From: Actinomycetota bacterium
GTDB lineage: Bacteria; Actinomycetota; Actinomycetes; JACCUZ01
Length of the DNA: 64,000 bases
Reading direction: 5' to 3'
NCBI GenBank assembly: GCA_030841035.1
Contig: JAVEDI010000114.1
Span: 25,457 to 89,456, forward strand
Under the pieces are notes generated by a model, which ran no database searches, was not told where the DNA came from, and worked only from the letters and a program-made list of their open reading frames with translations. Position 1 is the stretch's first letter. Every line of letters starts with the position of its first letter. Made by a program: the position numbers and the translations under genes. Shown here in pieces: positions 1 to 7,121 of the stretch.

Positions 1-3000
1 GCCAGCGCGCGGACGTCGCGGGCCGGCGGATGCTGCACCGTCGTGAGCGACTCGCCCGACGCGGCGGCCAGCGTGAGGTCGGTGGTCGGTCTCGGCCGGC
101 CCTGCCCGCGACCGACCGCACGGGTCCACCGGTCCAGCTCGGCGACCTGCAGCAGCAGGTCACGTCGGGTCAGCCGGCCCCGTCGGCGCAACGCCGGGAC
201 GACGGCATGGTGCCCGATCGCGTAGAGGCGGTCGAACGCACCGGTGAGCACCAGCCGCTCGACGACGGGACGCGACACCGCGGCGCGGTGCCAGAAGTCG
301 GCCAGCGAGGCGTAGGGACGGGCGGCGACGATGCCGGCCACCTCGGCCGCGGAGATGCCCTTGACGTCGGCGAGCGAGAGCCGGATGCCGTAGCCCGTGC
401 CGCGGTCCTGGCGCCCTTCGGCCACCGGGTCCTCGGCCACCGGGTCCTCGGCCATCGGGTCCTCGACCTTCTCGACGCGGTAGACCCCGTCGGAGGCGTT
501 GACGTCCAGCGGCAGCACCGCGATGCCGAACTGGCGGGCGTCGTCGAGGATCAGCCGCTTGGGATACATGCCCGGGTCGTGGGTGAGCACCCCGGCGAGG
601 AACGCCGCCGGGTGGTGGGCCTTCAGCCACGCCGACTGGTAGGTCGGCAGCGCGAACGCGGCGGCGTGGGCCTTGCAGAACCCGAACGAGGCGAACGCCT
701 TGAGCACCTCCCAGACCTTGTCGACCAGCCCGACGTCGTAGCCGCGCGCGAGGGCCAGCGGCCGGAACCACACCCGGACCTCCGGCTGCGTCTCGGGCGA
801 GCCGAGAGCCCGACGTACCTCGTCGGCCTCGGCGAGGGTGACGCCGGTGAAGACACGCACGATCTGCAGCACCTGTTCGTGGAAGACCACGACGCCGCAG
901 GTCTCCTCGAGAGCCGGGCGCAGGTCCTCGTGGAGGTAGACCGGCTCGCGCCAGCCCTGGCGGGCCTCGAGGAACGGCGTGACCATGTCGCTCTTGACCG
1001 GGCCCGGGCGGAACAGCGAGATGTCGGTGATGAGGTCGCCGAACGTCTCGGGTGCGAACTTGCCGACCAGCTCGCGCTGGCCCGGCGACTCGATCTGGAA
1101 CATGCCGAGGGTGCGGGTCGACTGGATGAGCGTGAACGTCGCGGGGTCGTCGAGCGGGACCTGCGACTGGTCGTCCAGGTCGATGAGGGCGCCACCTTCC
1201 GCTCCGTCGACCCGGGCGACCTCGGCGACCGCGTGGGCCATCGCCGACTGCATGCGGATCCCGAGCACGTCCAGCTTGAGCAGCCCGAGCGCCTCGACGT
1301 CGTCCTTGTCGAACTGGCTCATCGGGAAGCCCAGCCAGCTGGCCTCGACCGGGGTGCGGTCGAGCAACGTGGTGTCGGACAGCAGCACGCCGCAGGGATG
1401 CAACGCGATGTGGCGGGGCAGCCCGTCGAGCCGCTCGACCAGCCGGAACAGCAGCCCGAGCTGGGCCTGGTCCATCCGCGAGGCGCGCAGCTCGGGCAGC
1501 TCGGCCAGCGCGAGCCGTACGTCGCGCGCCCTGATGTGCGGGAACGCCTTGGCGATCGCGTCGATCTCACCCGGCGGCATGCCGAGCGCGGCACCGACGT
1601 CGCGGATCGCGTGGCGCACGCGGTAGGTGTCCATCATCGAGACGCACGCGACCCGCTCACCCCCGAAGCGCTCGAGGATGCGCTCGTAGATCTCGGTGCG
1701 GCGGGCCGACTCGACGTCGATGTCGATGTCGGGCAGCGCGACGCGCAGCGGCGACAGGAACCGCTCCATGAGCAGCCCGTGACGCAGCGGGTCGACGCCG
1801 GAGATGCCGATCAGGTAGTTGACCAGGCTGCCTGCGCCCGACCCGCGCGCGGCTGCCCGCACCCCCATGTCACGGACCAGGTCGACGACGTCGGCCACGG
1901 TGAGGAAGTACGACGGGTAGCCGAGCGCCTCGATGACCGCGAGCTCGTCGTCGAGCCGGTCGCGCACCTCGCGGGTCGCGGCCATCGCCCGCCGGCCGAG
2001 CCCGGCCTCGCAGCGCGCGCGAAGCACCGCATCGGCCGACTGACCCGCTGCGTCGAGGGTGGAGAGCACCGACAGCTCGGGGAAGTGGGTCTCGCCCAGG
2101 CCGAGGTCGGCCCGGGGGTCGACCGCACACCGGTCGGCGACGCGGCGGGTGGCGGCGAGCAGCGCCGTCGCAGCACCCGGGCCGAGCCCCGCGGCCCGAG
2201 TGATCTCCTCGGCGACGTCGTGCATCTCCTTGCCGGACTTGAGGTAGCCCTCGGCGTTGACCCGGTCGACGTGTCGGGCATCGAGGGGGACCAGCCGCCG
2301 TGCCGCGTCGAGCACGTCGGCGGTCGGGGCGTCGGCCCGCTCGGCGTAGCGCACCGCGTTGGTGAGCACGGTCGGCAGGCTCTCTTCGGCGGCGAAGCCG
2401 ACCATGCGGGCCGCCCGCGGTACGTCGTCGGGACCGCGGTGGGAGACCACCTCGACGAACAGGTCCTCGGGCACCGCCTCCCGCCACTGCGCCAGCACCG
2501 CCCGCGCCAGGTCGGGCCGGCGCACGGTCAGCGCCCGGCCGAGCTCGGAGCCGGGACCGAGCAGCACCACCAGGCCCCCGGTGCCGGCGGGCCCGCGGGC
2601 CGCCCGCACGTGCTCGGCGACCAGGTCGAGCGTGGTGACCGGGACACCGCGCTCGCCACGCAGATGGGTGGCCGAGACCAACCGGCACAGCGTCGCCCAG
2701 CCCGCCCGGTCCTGGGCGAGCACGGTGACCCGCGGGTGCCGCGGGTCGACCGAGGCTCCCCCCCGGGCGGGTGTGCGGGCGGGCCGGTGCAGGGATCCGC
2801 GGCGGGCCCGCAGCGAGGGGTGGGCGGTACTGAGCAGACCGCTCGCCTCGATCGCGAGGTCGACCCCGAGCACCGGCCGGATGCCGGCCGCCTGGGCGGC
2901 CCGGACGAACTTCACCGCACCGTAGGTGCCGTCGCGATCGGTCAGCGCCAGGGTGTCCATGCCGTGCTCCACGGCCCGCTCGACGAGCGCATGGGGAGCA

Positions 3001-3065
3001 GAGGCACCGTGGCGAAGCGAGTAGCCGGAGGCGACGTGGAGGTGGACGAAGGGATCGCTGGACAT
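1..3065 (-). CDS. dnaE2: Error-prone DNA polymerase III alpha subunit (DnaE2/ImuC type), 3' end beyond window
   Basis: The reverse strand reads open from an ATG at 3065 to the left edge, giving about 1,020 residues without the C-terminus. The N-terminus is a PHP domain (motif LHVASGYS). The polymerase core carries LPDIDIDVES with the catalytic aspartates, and the later FGFCKAHAAAFA and QSAWLKAHHPAAF motifs match actinobacterial DnaE2-type enzymes rather than the larger replicative DnaE1. In this family the enzyme performs translesion synthesis after DNA damage. It is the last gene of an operon with a SAV_6107-type HEPN protein and a DUF6504 protein behind a LexA box. A three-fold 15-base repeat lies inside the gene at 418-462. 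Identity as DnaE2 is well supported; no imuA'/imuB partner is visible here. Confidence 0.9.
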   Translation of the reverse strand, partial: MSSDPFVHLHVASGYSLRHGASAPHALVERAVEHGMDTLALTDRDGTYGAVKFVRAAQAAGIRPVLGVDLAIEASGLLSTAHPSLRARRGSLHRPARTPARGGASVDPRHPRVTVLAQDRAGWATLCRLVSATHLRGERGVPVTTLDLVAEHVRAARGPAGTGGLVVLLGPGSELGRALTVRRPDLARAVLAQWREAVPEDLFVEVVSHRGPDDVPRAARMVGFAAEESLPTVLTNAVRYAERADAPTADVLDAARRLVPLDARHVDRVNAEGYLKSGKEMHDVAEEITRAAGLGPGAATALLAATRRVADRCAVDPRADLGLGETHFPELSVLSTLDAAGQSADAVLRARCEAGLGRRAMAATREVRDRLDDELAVIEALGYPSYFLTVADVVDLVRDMGVRAAARGSGAGSLVNYLIGISGVDPLRHGLLMERFLSPLRVALPDIDIDVESARRTEIYERILERFGGERVACVSMMDTYRVRHAIRDVGAALGMPPGEIDAIAKAFPHIRARDVRLALAELPELRASRMDQAQLGLLFRLVERLDGLPRHIALHPCGVLLSDTTLLDRTPVEASWLGFPMSQFDKDDVEALGLLKLDVLGIRMQSAMAHAVAEVARVDGAEGGALIDLDDQSQVPLDDPATFTLIQSTRTLGMFQIESPGQRELVGKFAPETFGDLITDISLFRPGPVKSDMVTPFLEARQGWREPVYLHEDLRPALEETCGVVVFHEQVLQIVRVFTGVTLAEADEVRRALGSPETQPEVRVWFRPLALARGYDVGLVDKVWEVLKAFASFGFCKAHAAAFALPTYQSAWLKAHHPAAFLAGVLTHDPGMYPKRLILDDARQFGIAVLPLDVNASDGVYRVEKVEDPMAEDPVAEDPVAEGRQDRGTGYGIRLSLADVKGISAAEVAGIVAARPYASLADFWHRAAVSRPVVERLVLTGAFDRLYAIGHHAVVPALRRRGRLTRRDLLLQVAELDRWTRAVGRGQGRPRPTTDLTLAAASGESLTTVQHPPARDVRAL
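418..462. repeat. In-frame 15-base tandem repeat (3 copies) inside dnaE2
   Basis: Three adjacent 15-base units, TCGGCCACCGGGTCC twice and TCGGCCATCGGGTCC once, encode a run of EDPxA on the reverse strand. The unit is divisible by three, so copy-number change would keep the reading frame. It lies in a linker-like acidic segment after the polymerase core. Confidence 0.85.
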
Positions 3066-3114
3066 GACCCGGATCTCGAGAGTGGGCGGGAAGGACGGCG
3101 GTCGACGGGCCTCA

Positions 3115-3552
3115 TCAGCTGGCCCGGTGAGCCACGGGTGCGACGTGCGGGATCGCCGGCTGGTGGGTGAGCCCCAGCGTGGTCTCGACCAGCGCGAGGA
3201 ACGTCTGGGCGTCACGCAGCAGGTCGTCGGCCTCCCGGGGCAGCACCGCACGGGTCAACCCGGCCTCGGCGGCGGCACGCTTGCCCGCCCCCGCCGCGAA
3301 GAACGCCGCCCACTCGGTGAGCTCGGGTGCCACCTGGGGCAGCAGCGCCCACACGTTGCGCGGGCGCTTGGTGGCGCAGGGCCGGGTGCGCACCGCGAGC
3401 ACCGCCGCCGCGGTCCGCAGCGCCGCCAGGTGGGCGGCCGCGTAGCGCGCGGTGGGCACCGTCGTCGCCATCGCCTCGCCGAGGTCGTGGCGGGCCGTGT
3501 GGAGCAGGTCGAGCGCCGCCGGGACCACCGGCGGACCCCTGCGGTCGGTCAT
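3115..3552 (-). CDS. SAV_6107-type HEPN domain protein
   Basis: A 145-residue, helix-rich protein containing LLHTARHDLGEAMA and a KRPRNVWALLPQVAPELTEWA segment. This resembles the SAV_6107 HEPN family commonly found beside actinobacterial DnaE2 genes. Molecular function is unknown; HEPN folds often bind nucleotides or RNA. I chose the ATG at 3552, about 11 bases after an AGGAGG; an in-frame GTG at 3573 directly follows the DUF6504 stop and is possible. It lies between the DUF6504 gene and dnaE2 in one SOS-regulated operon, which suggests a DNA-damage role by association only. Confidence 0.75.
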   Translation of the reverse strand: MTDRRGPPVVPAALDLLHTARHDLGEAMATTVPTARYAAAHLAALRTAAAVLAVRTRPCATKRPRNVWALLPQVAPELTEWAAFFAAGAGKRAAAEAGLTRAVLPREADDLLRDAQTFLALVETTLGLTHQPAIPHVAPVAHRAS

Positions 3553-3573
3553 CGTCCTCATCACCTCCTGCAC

Positions 3574-3894
3574 TCAGTCGAGAACCCGCGTGAGGGACCA
3601 GCCCGCACCGGCCCGCGCGGTCCAGTCGAAGCACAGGTCGAAGACCCCGCTGCCGAGCTCGCGCCCGCGGCCGGCCTCCACCCGCCACAGCTCGCGCTCG
3701 GCGCTGAGGGCCAGCGAGTCGGCGTCGGGGGCCAGCGCCGCGGACCCCGCCGTCGCCGCCTGCCACCAGGCGCCGGTCTCCACCCAGCGGGCAAGCACCG
3801 CACGGATCACGTAGAGCCGCTCGCGCCACAGGAACTCCACCGGCTCCCCGTCGCGTCGGCGCACCTCGACCGGCTCGTCGTAACGTCTGGACAC
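3574..3894 (-). CDS. DUF6504 family protein
   Basis: 106 residues from a GTG at 3894, beginning SRRYDEPVEVRRRDGEPVEF and containing LWRERLYVIRAVL. This matches the small DUF6504 family linked to translesion polymerases in actinobacteria. Longer reading to 4062 is open but the added part is low-complexity and would start before the LexA box, so the GTG is preferred. It is the first gene of the SOS operon. In many relatives a Y-family polymerase (ImuB) precedes this gene, but none is present here. Function unknown. Confidence 0.75.
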   Translation of the reverse strand: MSRRYDEPVEVRRRDGEPVEFLWRERLYVIRAVLARWVETGAWWQAATAGSAALAPDADSLALSAERELWRVEAGRGRELGSGVFDLCFDWTARAGAGWSLTRVLD

Positions 3895-4016
3895 CGCGCG
3901 CCTCCCCGGCCGTCGGGCGGGTCCCGCCCGGGAGCACGGGGGTCGAGGTCCGTGCTCCGGGCGGGACTGCGCCACCTCCGGTGGACGGGCCGCGAGCCCC
4001 TTCCACCGCTGGGTGT

Positions 4017-4032
4017 TCGAACACATGTTCGA
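4017..4032 (-). promoter_or_regulatory. LexA (SOS) box
   Basis: TCGAACACATGTTCGA fits the actinobacterial LexA consensus TCGAAC-N4-GTTCGA exactly in both arms. It lies about 120 bases upstream of the DUF6504 start and is the only such site I noticed in the window. It predicts DNA-damage induction of the DUF6504-HEPN-dnaE2 operon. Confidence 0.88.
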
Positions 4033-4117
4033 ACACTGGAAGTAAACCTCGGGCACGCGCACCCCGTCAAGCCGCCCGCGCCGAACTGTGGCCGACGGGC
4101 CCTGGCTGCCCTCCCGC

Positions 4118-4123
4118 TACGCT
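4118..4123 (+). promoter_or_regulatory. -10 hexamer TACGCT, near-leaderless start of ybaK-like gene
   Basis: TACGCT ends 9 bases before the ATG at 4133, so transcription would begin at or next to the start codon. No ribosome-binding site is visible. The -35 was not identified. Confidence 0.5.
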
Positions 4124-4132
4124 GGCCGACCC

Positions 4133-4618
4133 ATGAGCGCCGAGCACCCCAGCGTCCTGCGCGTCCTGGCCGCTCTGACCGAGCGGGGCGCCGGTCCGGC
4201 CGCCGAGCGGGTCCGCTTCCTGGACGACTCCGCGCGGACCGCCGCGCAGGCCGCCGAGCAGCTCGGCGTGGCGGTCGCGCAGATCGCCAACTCGCTGGTG
4301 TTCGACGCCGAGGGCGCTCCCCTGCTCGTGATGGCCTCCGGCGGCCACCGGGTGGACACCGCCAAGGTCGCCGCGCTCGTCGGTGCCGACCGGGTCCGGC
4401 GGGCGGACCCCGCCTTCGTCCGTGCGCACACCGGTTTCGCCATCGGCGGCGTCGCGCCGCTGGGGTACCCCGAGCCGGTGCGCGCCCTGGTCGACCGCGA
4501 CCTCGCGCGCTACGACGAGCTGTGGGCCGCGGCGGGGCACCCGCACGCGGTGTTCCCGACGACGTACGACGAGCTGGTGGCGCTCACCGGCGGCCAGCCC
4601 GCCGACGTCGGCGAGTAG
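4133..4618 (+). CDS. YbaK/EbsC (ProX-like) aminoacyl-tRNA deacylase
   Basis: 161 residues. This is the YbaK/aminoacyl-tRNA editing domain fold, seen from QAAEQLGVAVAQIANSLVF, the central LLVMASGGHRVDTAKVA and the C-terminal AIGGVAPLGY and FPTTYDELVALT. Members hydrolyse mischarged tRNA (for example Cys-tRNA(Pro) or Ala-tRNA(Pro)) in trans; the substrate cannot be told from sequence. The usual active-site lysine motif is represented by VDTAK. The ATG at 4133 has a -10-like hexamer just upstream, and an earlier in-frame ATG at 4088 adds a low-complexity stretch, so the later start is chosen. It diverges from the SOS operon. Confidence 0.85.
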   Translation: MSAEHPSVLRVLAALTERGAGPAAERVRFLDDSARTAAQAAEQLGVAVAQIANSLVFDAEGAPLLVMASGGHRVDTAKVAALVGADRVRRADPAFVRAHTGFAIGGVAPLGYPEPVRALVDRDLARYDELWAAAGHPHAVFPTTYDELVALTGGQPADVGE

Positions 4619-4680
4619 CGGCCCCGTCCCCGTCCCGCCCTCCCCTTGTGCCCGGGGCAGGCTCGCGTGAGGCGGGCGGG

Positions 4681-5328
4681 TCAGCGCTCGGCGAGCACCC
4701 GGCCCAGCAGGTCGAGGTCCTTGGAGATCACCGCGTCGACCCCCAGGGCGCGCGACTCGGCCAGCGCCTCGGCGGTGTCGACCGGCCAGGTCATCACCAG
4801 ACCCGTCGCCTCGTGCAGCTCGCGTACGACGTGCGGGAGCAGCAGGCTGCGACGTACGGACACGCCGTGCACCGGCCCCCGCGTGCCGGCCCGCAGCCGC
4901 TCCCGCAGCCGGGCCAGGCCGCGGCGGGACCCGGCCGACCACACCCGGCGGACGGGCACCTGGAAGACGTCGAGCATCCACCAGGCCTTCGTGCACACGG
5001 TCAGCGCGCGGTCGGGCGTCGCCTCGCGCAGCAGCGCCGCCACCGACGGCGCGAGCCGAGGATGCACGCCCTTGAGGTCGATCATCAGCCGGTGGTCGTC
5101 GCCGAGCGCGGCGATCAGGTCACTCAGCTGCAACGAGGGGTGGTGCCGGCGCTGGACGACGGTGTCCTTGTCCCACAGCAGCGGGAGCCCGCCGCTGCTG
5201 CGCAGGTGGCGCACCTCGAGGCGACCGCGGTAGGCATGCACGTCGGCCTCGACGAGGTCGACCCCCGCGTCGAGGGCGGCCCGCAGGCCCGCGATGGTGT
5301 TGCCGCAGCGGTGCGCGATGGCCAGCAC
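4681..5328 (-). CDS. Glycerophosphodiester phosphodiesterase family protein
   Basis: 215 residues from a GTG at 5328. The N-terminal LAIAHRCGNTIAGLRAALDAG, then VDLVEADVH and LLWDKDT, are the GDPD-family active-site elements (HR, E-x-D, and a later DLK). The C-terminal WPVDTAEALAESRALGVDAV is the usual GDPD ending. Members cleave glycerophosphodiesters to glycerol-3-phosphate and alcohol. It has no signal peptide. It follows the UPF0104 membrane gene by 35 bases on the same strand, so the two probably form an operon. The substrate is unknown. Confidence 0.85.
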   Translation of the reverse strand: MLAIAHRCGNTIAGLRAALDAGVDLVEADVHAYRGRLEVRHLRSSGGLPLLWDKDTVVQRRHHPSLQLSDLIAALGDDHRLMIDLKGVHPRLAPSVAALLREATPDRALTVCTKAWWMLDVFQVPVRRVWSAGSRRGLARLRERLRAGTRGPVHGVSVRRSLLLPHVVRELHEATGLVMTWPVDTAEALAESRALGVDAVISKDLDLLGRVLAER

Positions 5329-5363
5329 GGCCCCAGGATGCCCCAGCCTCCCGACCGCGTCCC

Positions 5364-6248
5364 TCAGCCGGTCGGTGCGGTGCGCGCCAGGGCGATCCGC
5401 CGCAGCGCCAAGCTGCCGCCACCGAGCAGCAGCGCCGGCAGCCAGGCCAGCAGCGCGCTCAGCGCGACCGCCCCGAGCGCCGCCGACCAGGTGATGCCGA
5501 GCGACGCGAGGGCGACCACGAGCGCCCCCTCGCGGGCGCTGGCGCCGTTGACGCCCGGCACGATGCCCGCGACCTGGCTGGCGCCGAAGACGCCGAGCAG
5601 CGCAAGGGGAGGCACCTGCTCGCCCATCGCGGCGACGGTACCGATCAACAGACCCATGATCGTGAGCTGGTAGCCGACGGAGAGCAGCACACCCTTCACG
5701 ACGACGCGCACCGGCGGCATCGGCCGCGCGGCCAGCAGGTCGGGACGGCGCCTGCTGACGAGCAGCACCCCGCCCAGCAGCACCGCCGCGATGCCGAGGG
5801 CCGCGACGAGCAGCTGCGGCGGCAGGGTGGCCCCGGAGACCAGGACGAACACCGTGAGACCGATCGCGCCGATCAGCCGGTCGAGGGCGACCTCGGCGAT
5901 CGCGGGGGTGCGGGCCATCCCGGCGACCTTCTGCAGGCGGTGCATGCGCCACAGGTCGGCACCGACGTGGCCCGGCGACAGGAGGCCGAACAGCTCGCTC
6001 TCGGCGTAGACCCGCAGGTGCCAGCGGCGACCGCGCCCGCTCATGGACAGCGCGTGCCACCGGAGCGGGCACAGCACGTACTTGCCCACTGCCCACGGCA
6101 GCAGACCGGCCATCGCCGGCTCCCACGAGGCGTGGGGTACCCGCCCGAAGCTCCACAGGGACACGACGAGGGCGAGGGTGACGCCAGCGGCATGGACCCA
6201 CGGACGCTGCAGCAGGCGCACGGCTCGGTGGACCTTGGTGCCGGGCAT
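5364..6248 (-). CDS. UPF0104 / LPG-synthase transmembrane-domain protein
   Basis: 294 residues with about seven hydrophobic segments and the pattern of the lysylphosphatidylglycerol synthase TM (flippase-like) family: SELFGLLSPGHVGADLWR near residue 85, and SQVAGIVPGVNGASAREGA near the C-terminus. No catalytic synthase domain is attached. Many such stand-alone proteins sit in lipid or glycolipid loci, and a lipid-handling role is inferred. The ATG at 6248 directly precedes a basic segment and first membrane helix. It diverges from the carotenoid genes across a 168-base gap. Confidence 0.75.
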   Translation of the reverse strand: MPGTKVHRAVRLLQRPWVHAAGVTLALVVSLWSFGRVPHASWEPAMAGLLPWAVGKYVLCPLRWHALSMSGRGRRWHLRVYAESELFGLLSPGHVGADLWRMHRLQKVAGMARTPAIAEVALDRLIGAIGLTVFVLVSGATLPPQLLVAALGIAAVLLGGVLLVSRRRPDLLAARPMPPVRVVVKGVLLSVGYQLTIMGLLIGTVAAMGEQVPPLALLGVFGASQVAGIVPGVNGASAREGALVVALASLGITWSAALGAVALSALLAWLPALLLGGGSLALRRIALARTAPTG

Positions 6249-6318
6249 GGGCGCGACCGGCCTCCGTCTCGCACTGGTCGGAACAGGTCGCCGCTCGCTC
6301 CTGTGGGCCGGCGACCGC

Positions 6319-6334
6319 TGTACCTGCATGTACC
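6319..6334. promoter_or_regulatory. Possible operator: repeated TGTACC half-sites
   Basis: TGTACCTGCATGTACC contains TGTACC twice at a 10-base period around a central TGCA and is close to palindromic (GTAC-N6-GTAC). It lies in the divergent gap between the UPF0104 gene and the crtA-like gene. MerR/LitR-type carotenoid regulators use TGTA-containing sites in other bacteria, but no regulator gene is visible here. Speculative. Confidence 0.3.
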
Positions 6335-6401
6335 CGTTCGGTCGTGGACCGACCCTTCTTGAGGGACACTCGGCCATTCGGTCCGGGTGCCCCGAGCGGG
6401 C

Positions 6402-6407
6402 TAGGCT
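6402..6407 (+). promoter_or_regulatory. -10 hexamer TAGGCT for the crtA-like operon
   Basis: TAGGCT ends 9 bases before the ATG at 6417, consistent with a leaderless or near-leaderless transcript for the crtA-like/crtO-like/cruF/glycosyltransferase operon. Confidence 0.5.
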
Positions 6408-6416
6408 CACCGGGCC

Positions 6417-7121
6417 ATGACCGGCCGCGACGAGACCCCTCGAGTCGTCACGTTCCACCTGTGGGGGGTGCGGCCGGCCGCCGTCCCCCGGGCGGTCGCC
6501 CGGATGGCCCGCGACCGGCGTCCGCTGCGCCGTTGCCCGGGCCTGCACTTCGCCAAGCTCCTCGGCACCGGCGCCGGGCGCACCTTCGGCCCGCGCGACG
6601 CGGACCCGCGCCACTGGGCCGTGCTCGCGTCGTGGTCCTCGGTCGAGGCGGCCGAGGCCTTCGACGCCGGGCGGCTGGTGCGCGGGTGGGACGGGCTCGC
6701 CGAGGAGCGACTTCGGGTGACGATGCGTCCGCTGGCCAGCCGCGGTACGTGGTCGGGCGCACGCCCGTTCGGCGACCCGCGCCCGTCGCCGTACGTCGGT
6801 GCCGTGGCCGCCGTCACCCGCGCCCGCATCGCGCCCGCGCACTGGCTGCGGTTCTGGCGCGCGGTGCCGCCGGTCGCAGCCGACCTGCACCGTGGCGGCG
6901 GAGTCCGGATGGCGCTGGGGATCGGGGAGGCGCCGGTGGGGTTCCAGGGCACGTTCAGCCTCTGGTCCTCCGAGAAGGCGCTGCGCGACTTCGCCCACCG
7001 GCGCGGGCCGCACGTCGACGTGGTGCGCCGCACGGCCGAGGTCGGGTGGTACGCCGAGGAGCTCTTCGCGCGGTTCGCCGTCCTGTCCCTCGACGGGACG
7101 TTCGCGGGACGGGCGCCGTGA
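6417..7121 (+). CDS. Spheroidene monooxygenase-like protein (CrtA family)
   Basis: 234 residues starting VTFHLWGVRPAAVPRAVARM, with RRCPGLHFAKLLGTG and GGVRMALGIGEAPVGFQGTF, features of the CrtA-like (spheroidene monooxygenase/ketolase) family seen in actinobacterial pigment loci. CrtA proper introduces a 2-keto group on acyclic carotenoids; whether this one does so is unknown. It is the first gene of a four-gene operon and overlaps the next gene by four bases (GTGA), so the genes are probably translationally coupled. Confidence 0.75.
   Translation: MTGRDETPRVVTFHLWGVRPAAVPRAVARMARDRRPLRRCPGLHFAKLLGTGAGRTFGPRDADPRHWAVLASWSSVEAAEAFDAGRLVRGWDGLAEERLRVTMRPLASRGTWSGARPFGDPRPSPYVGAVAAVTRARIAPAHWLRFWRAVPPVAADLHRGGGVRMALGIGEAPVGFQGTFSLWSSEKALRDFAHRRGPHVDVVRRTAEVGWYAEELFARFAVLSLDGTFAGRAP

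Noticed and set aside
30..3170. A 1,046-codon forward open frame
   Set aside because: It is the antisense shadow of dnaE2. Its translation is Arg/Gly/Asp/Val-rich without any domain, while the reverse strand shows PHP and polymerase motifs throughout.
4619..4680. CCCGCCC...GGGCGGG pairing between two convergent genes as a terminator
   Set aside because: The arms are separated by a long unpaired stretch and there is no T-run; the pairing is not better than expected at this GC content.
3064..5673. An 869-codon forward open frame
   Set aside because: It runs across the opposite-strand HEPN and DUF6504 genes and out of frame through the YbaK-type gene; low-complexity composition marks it as GC-driven.
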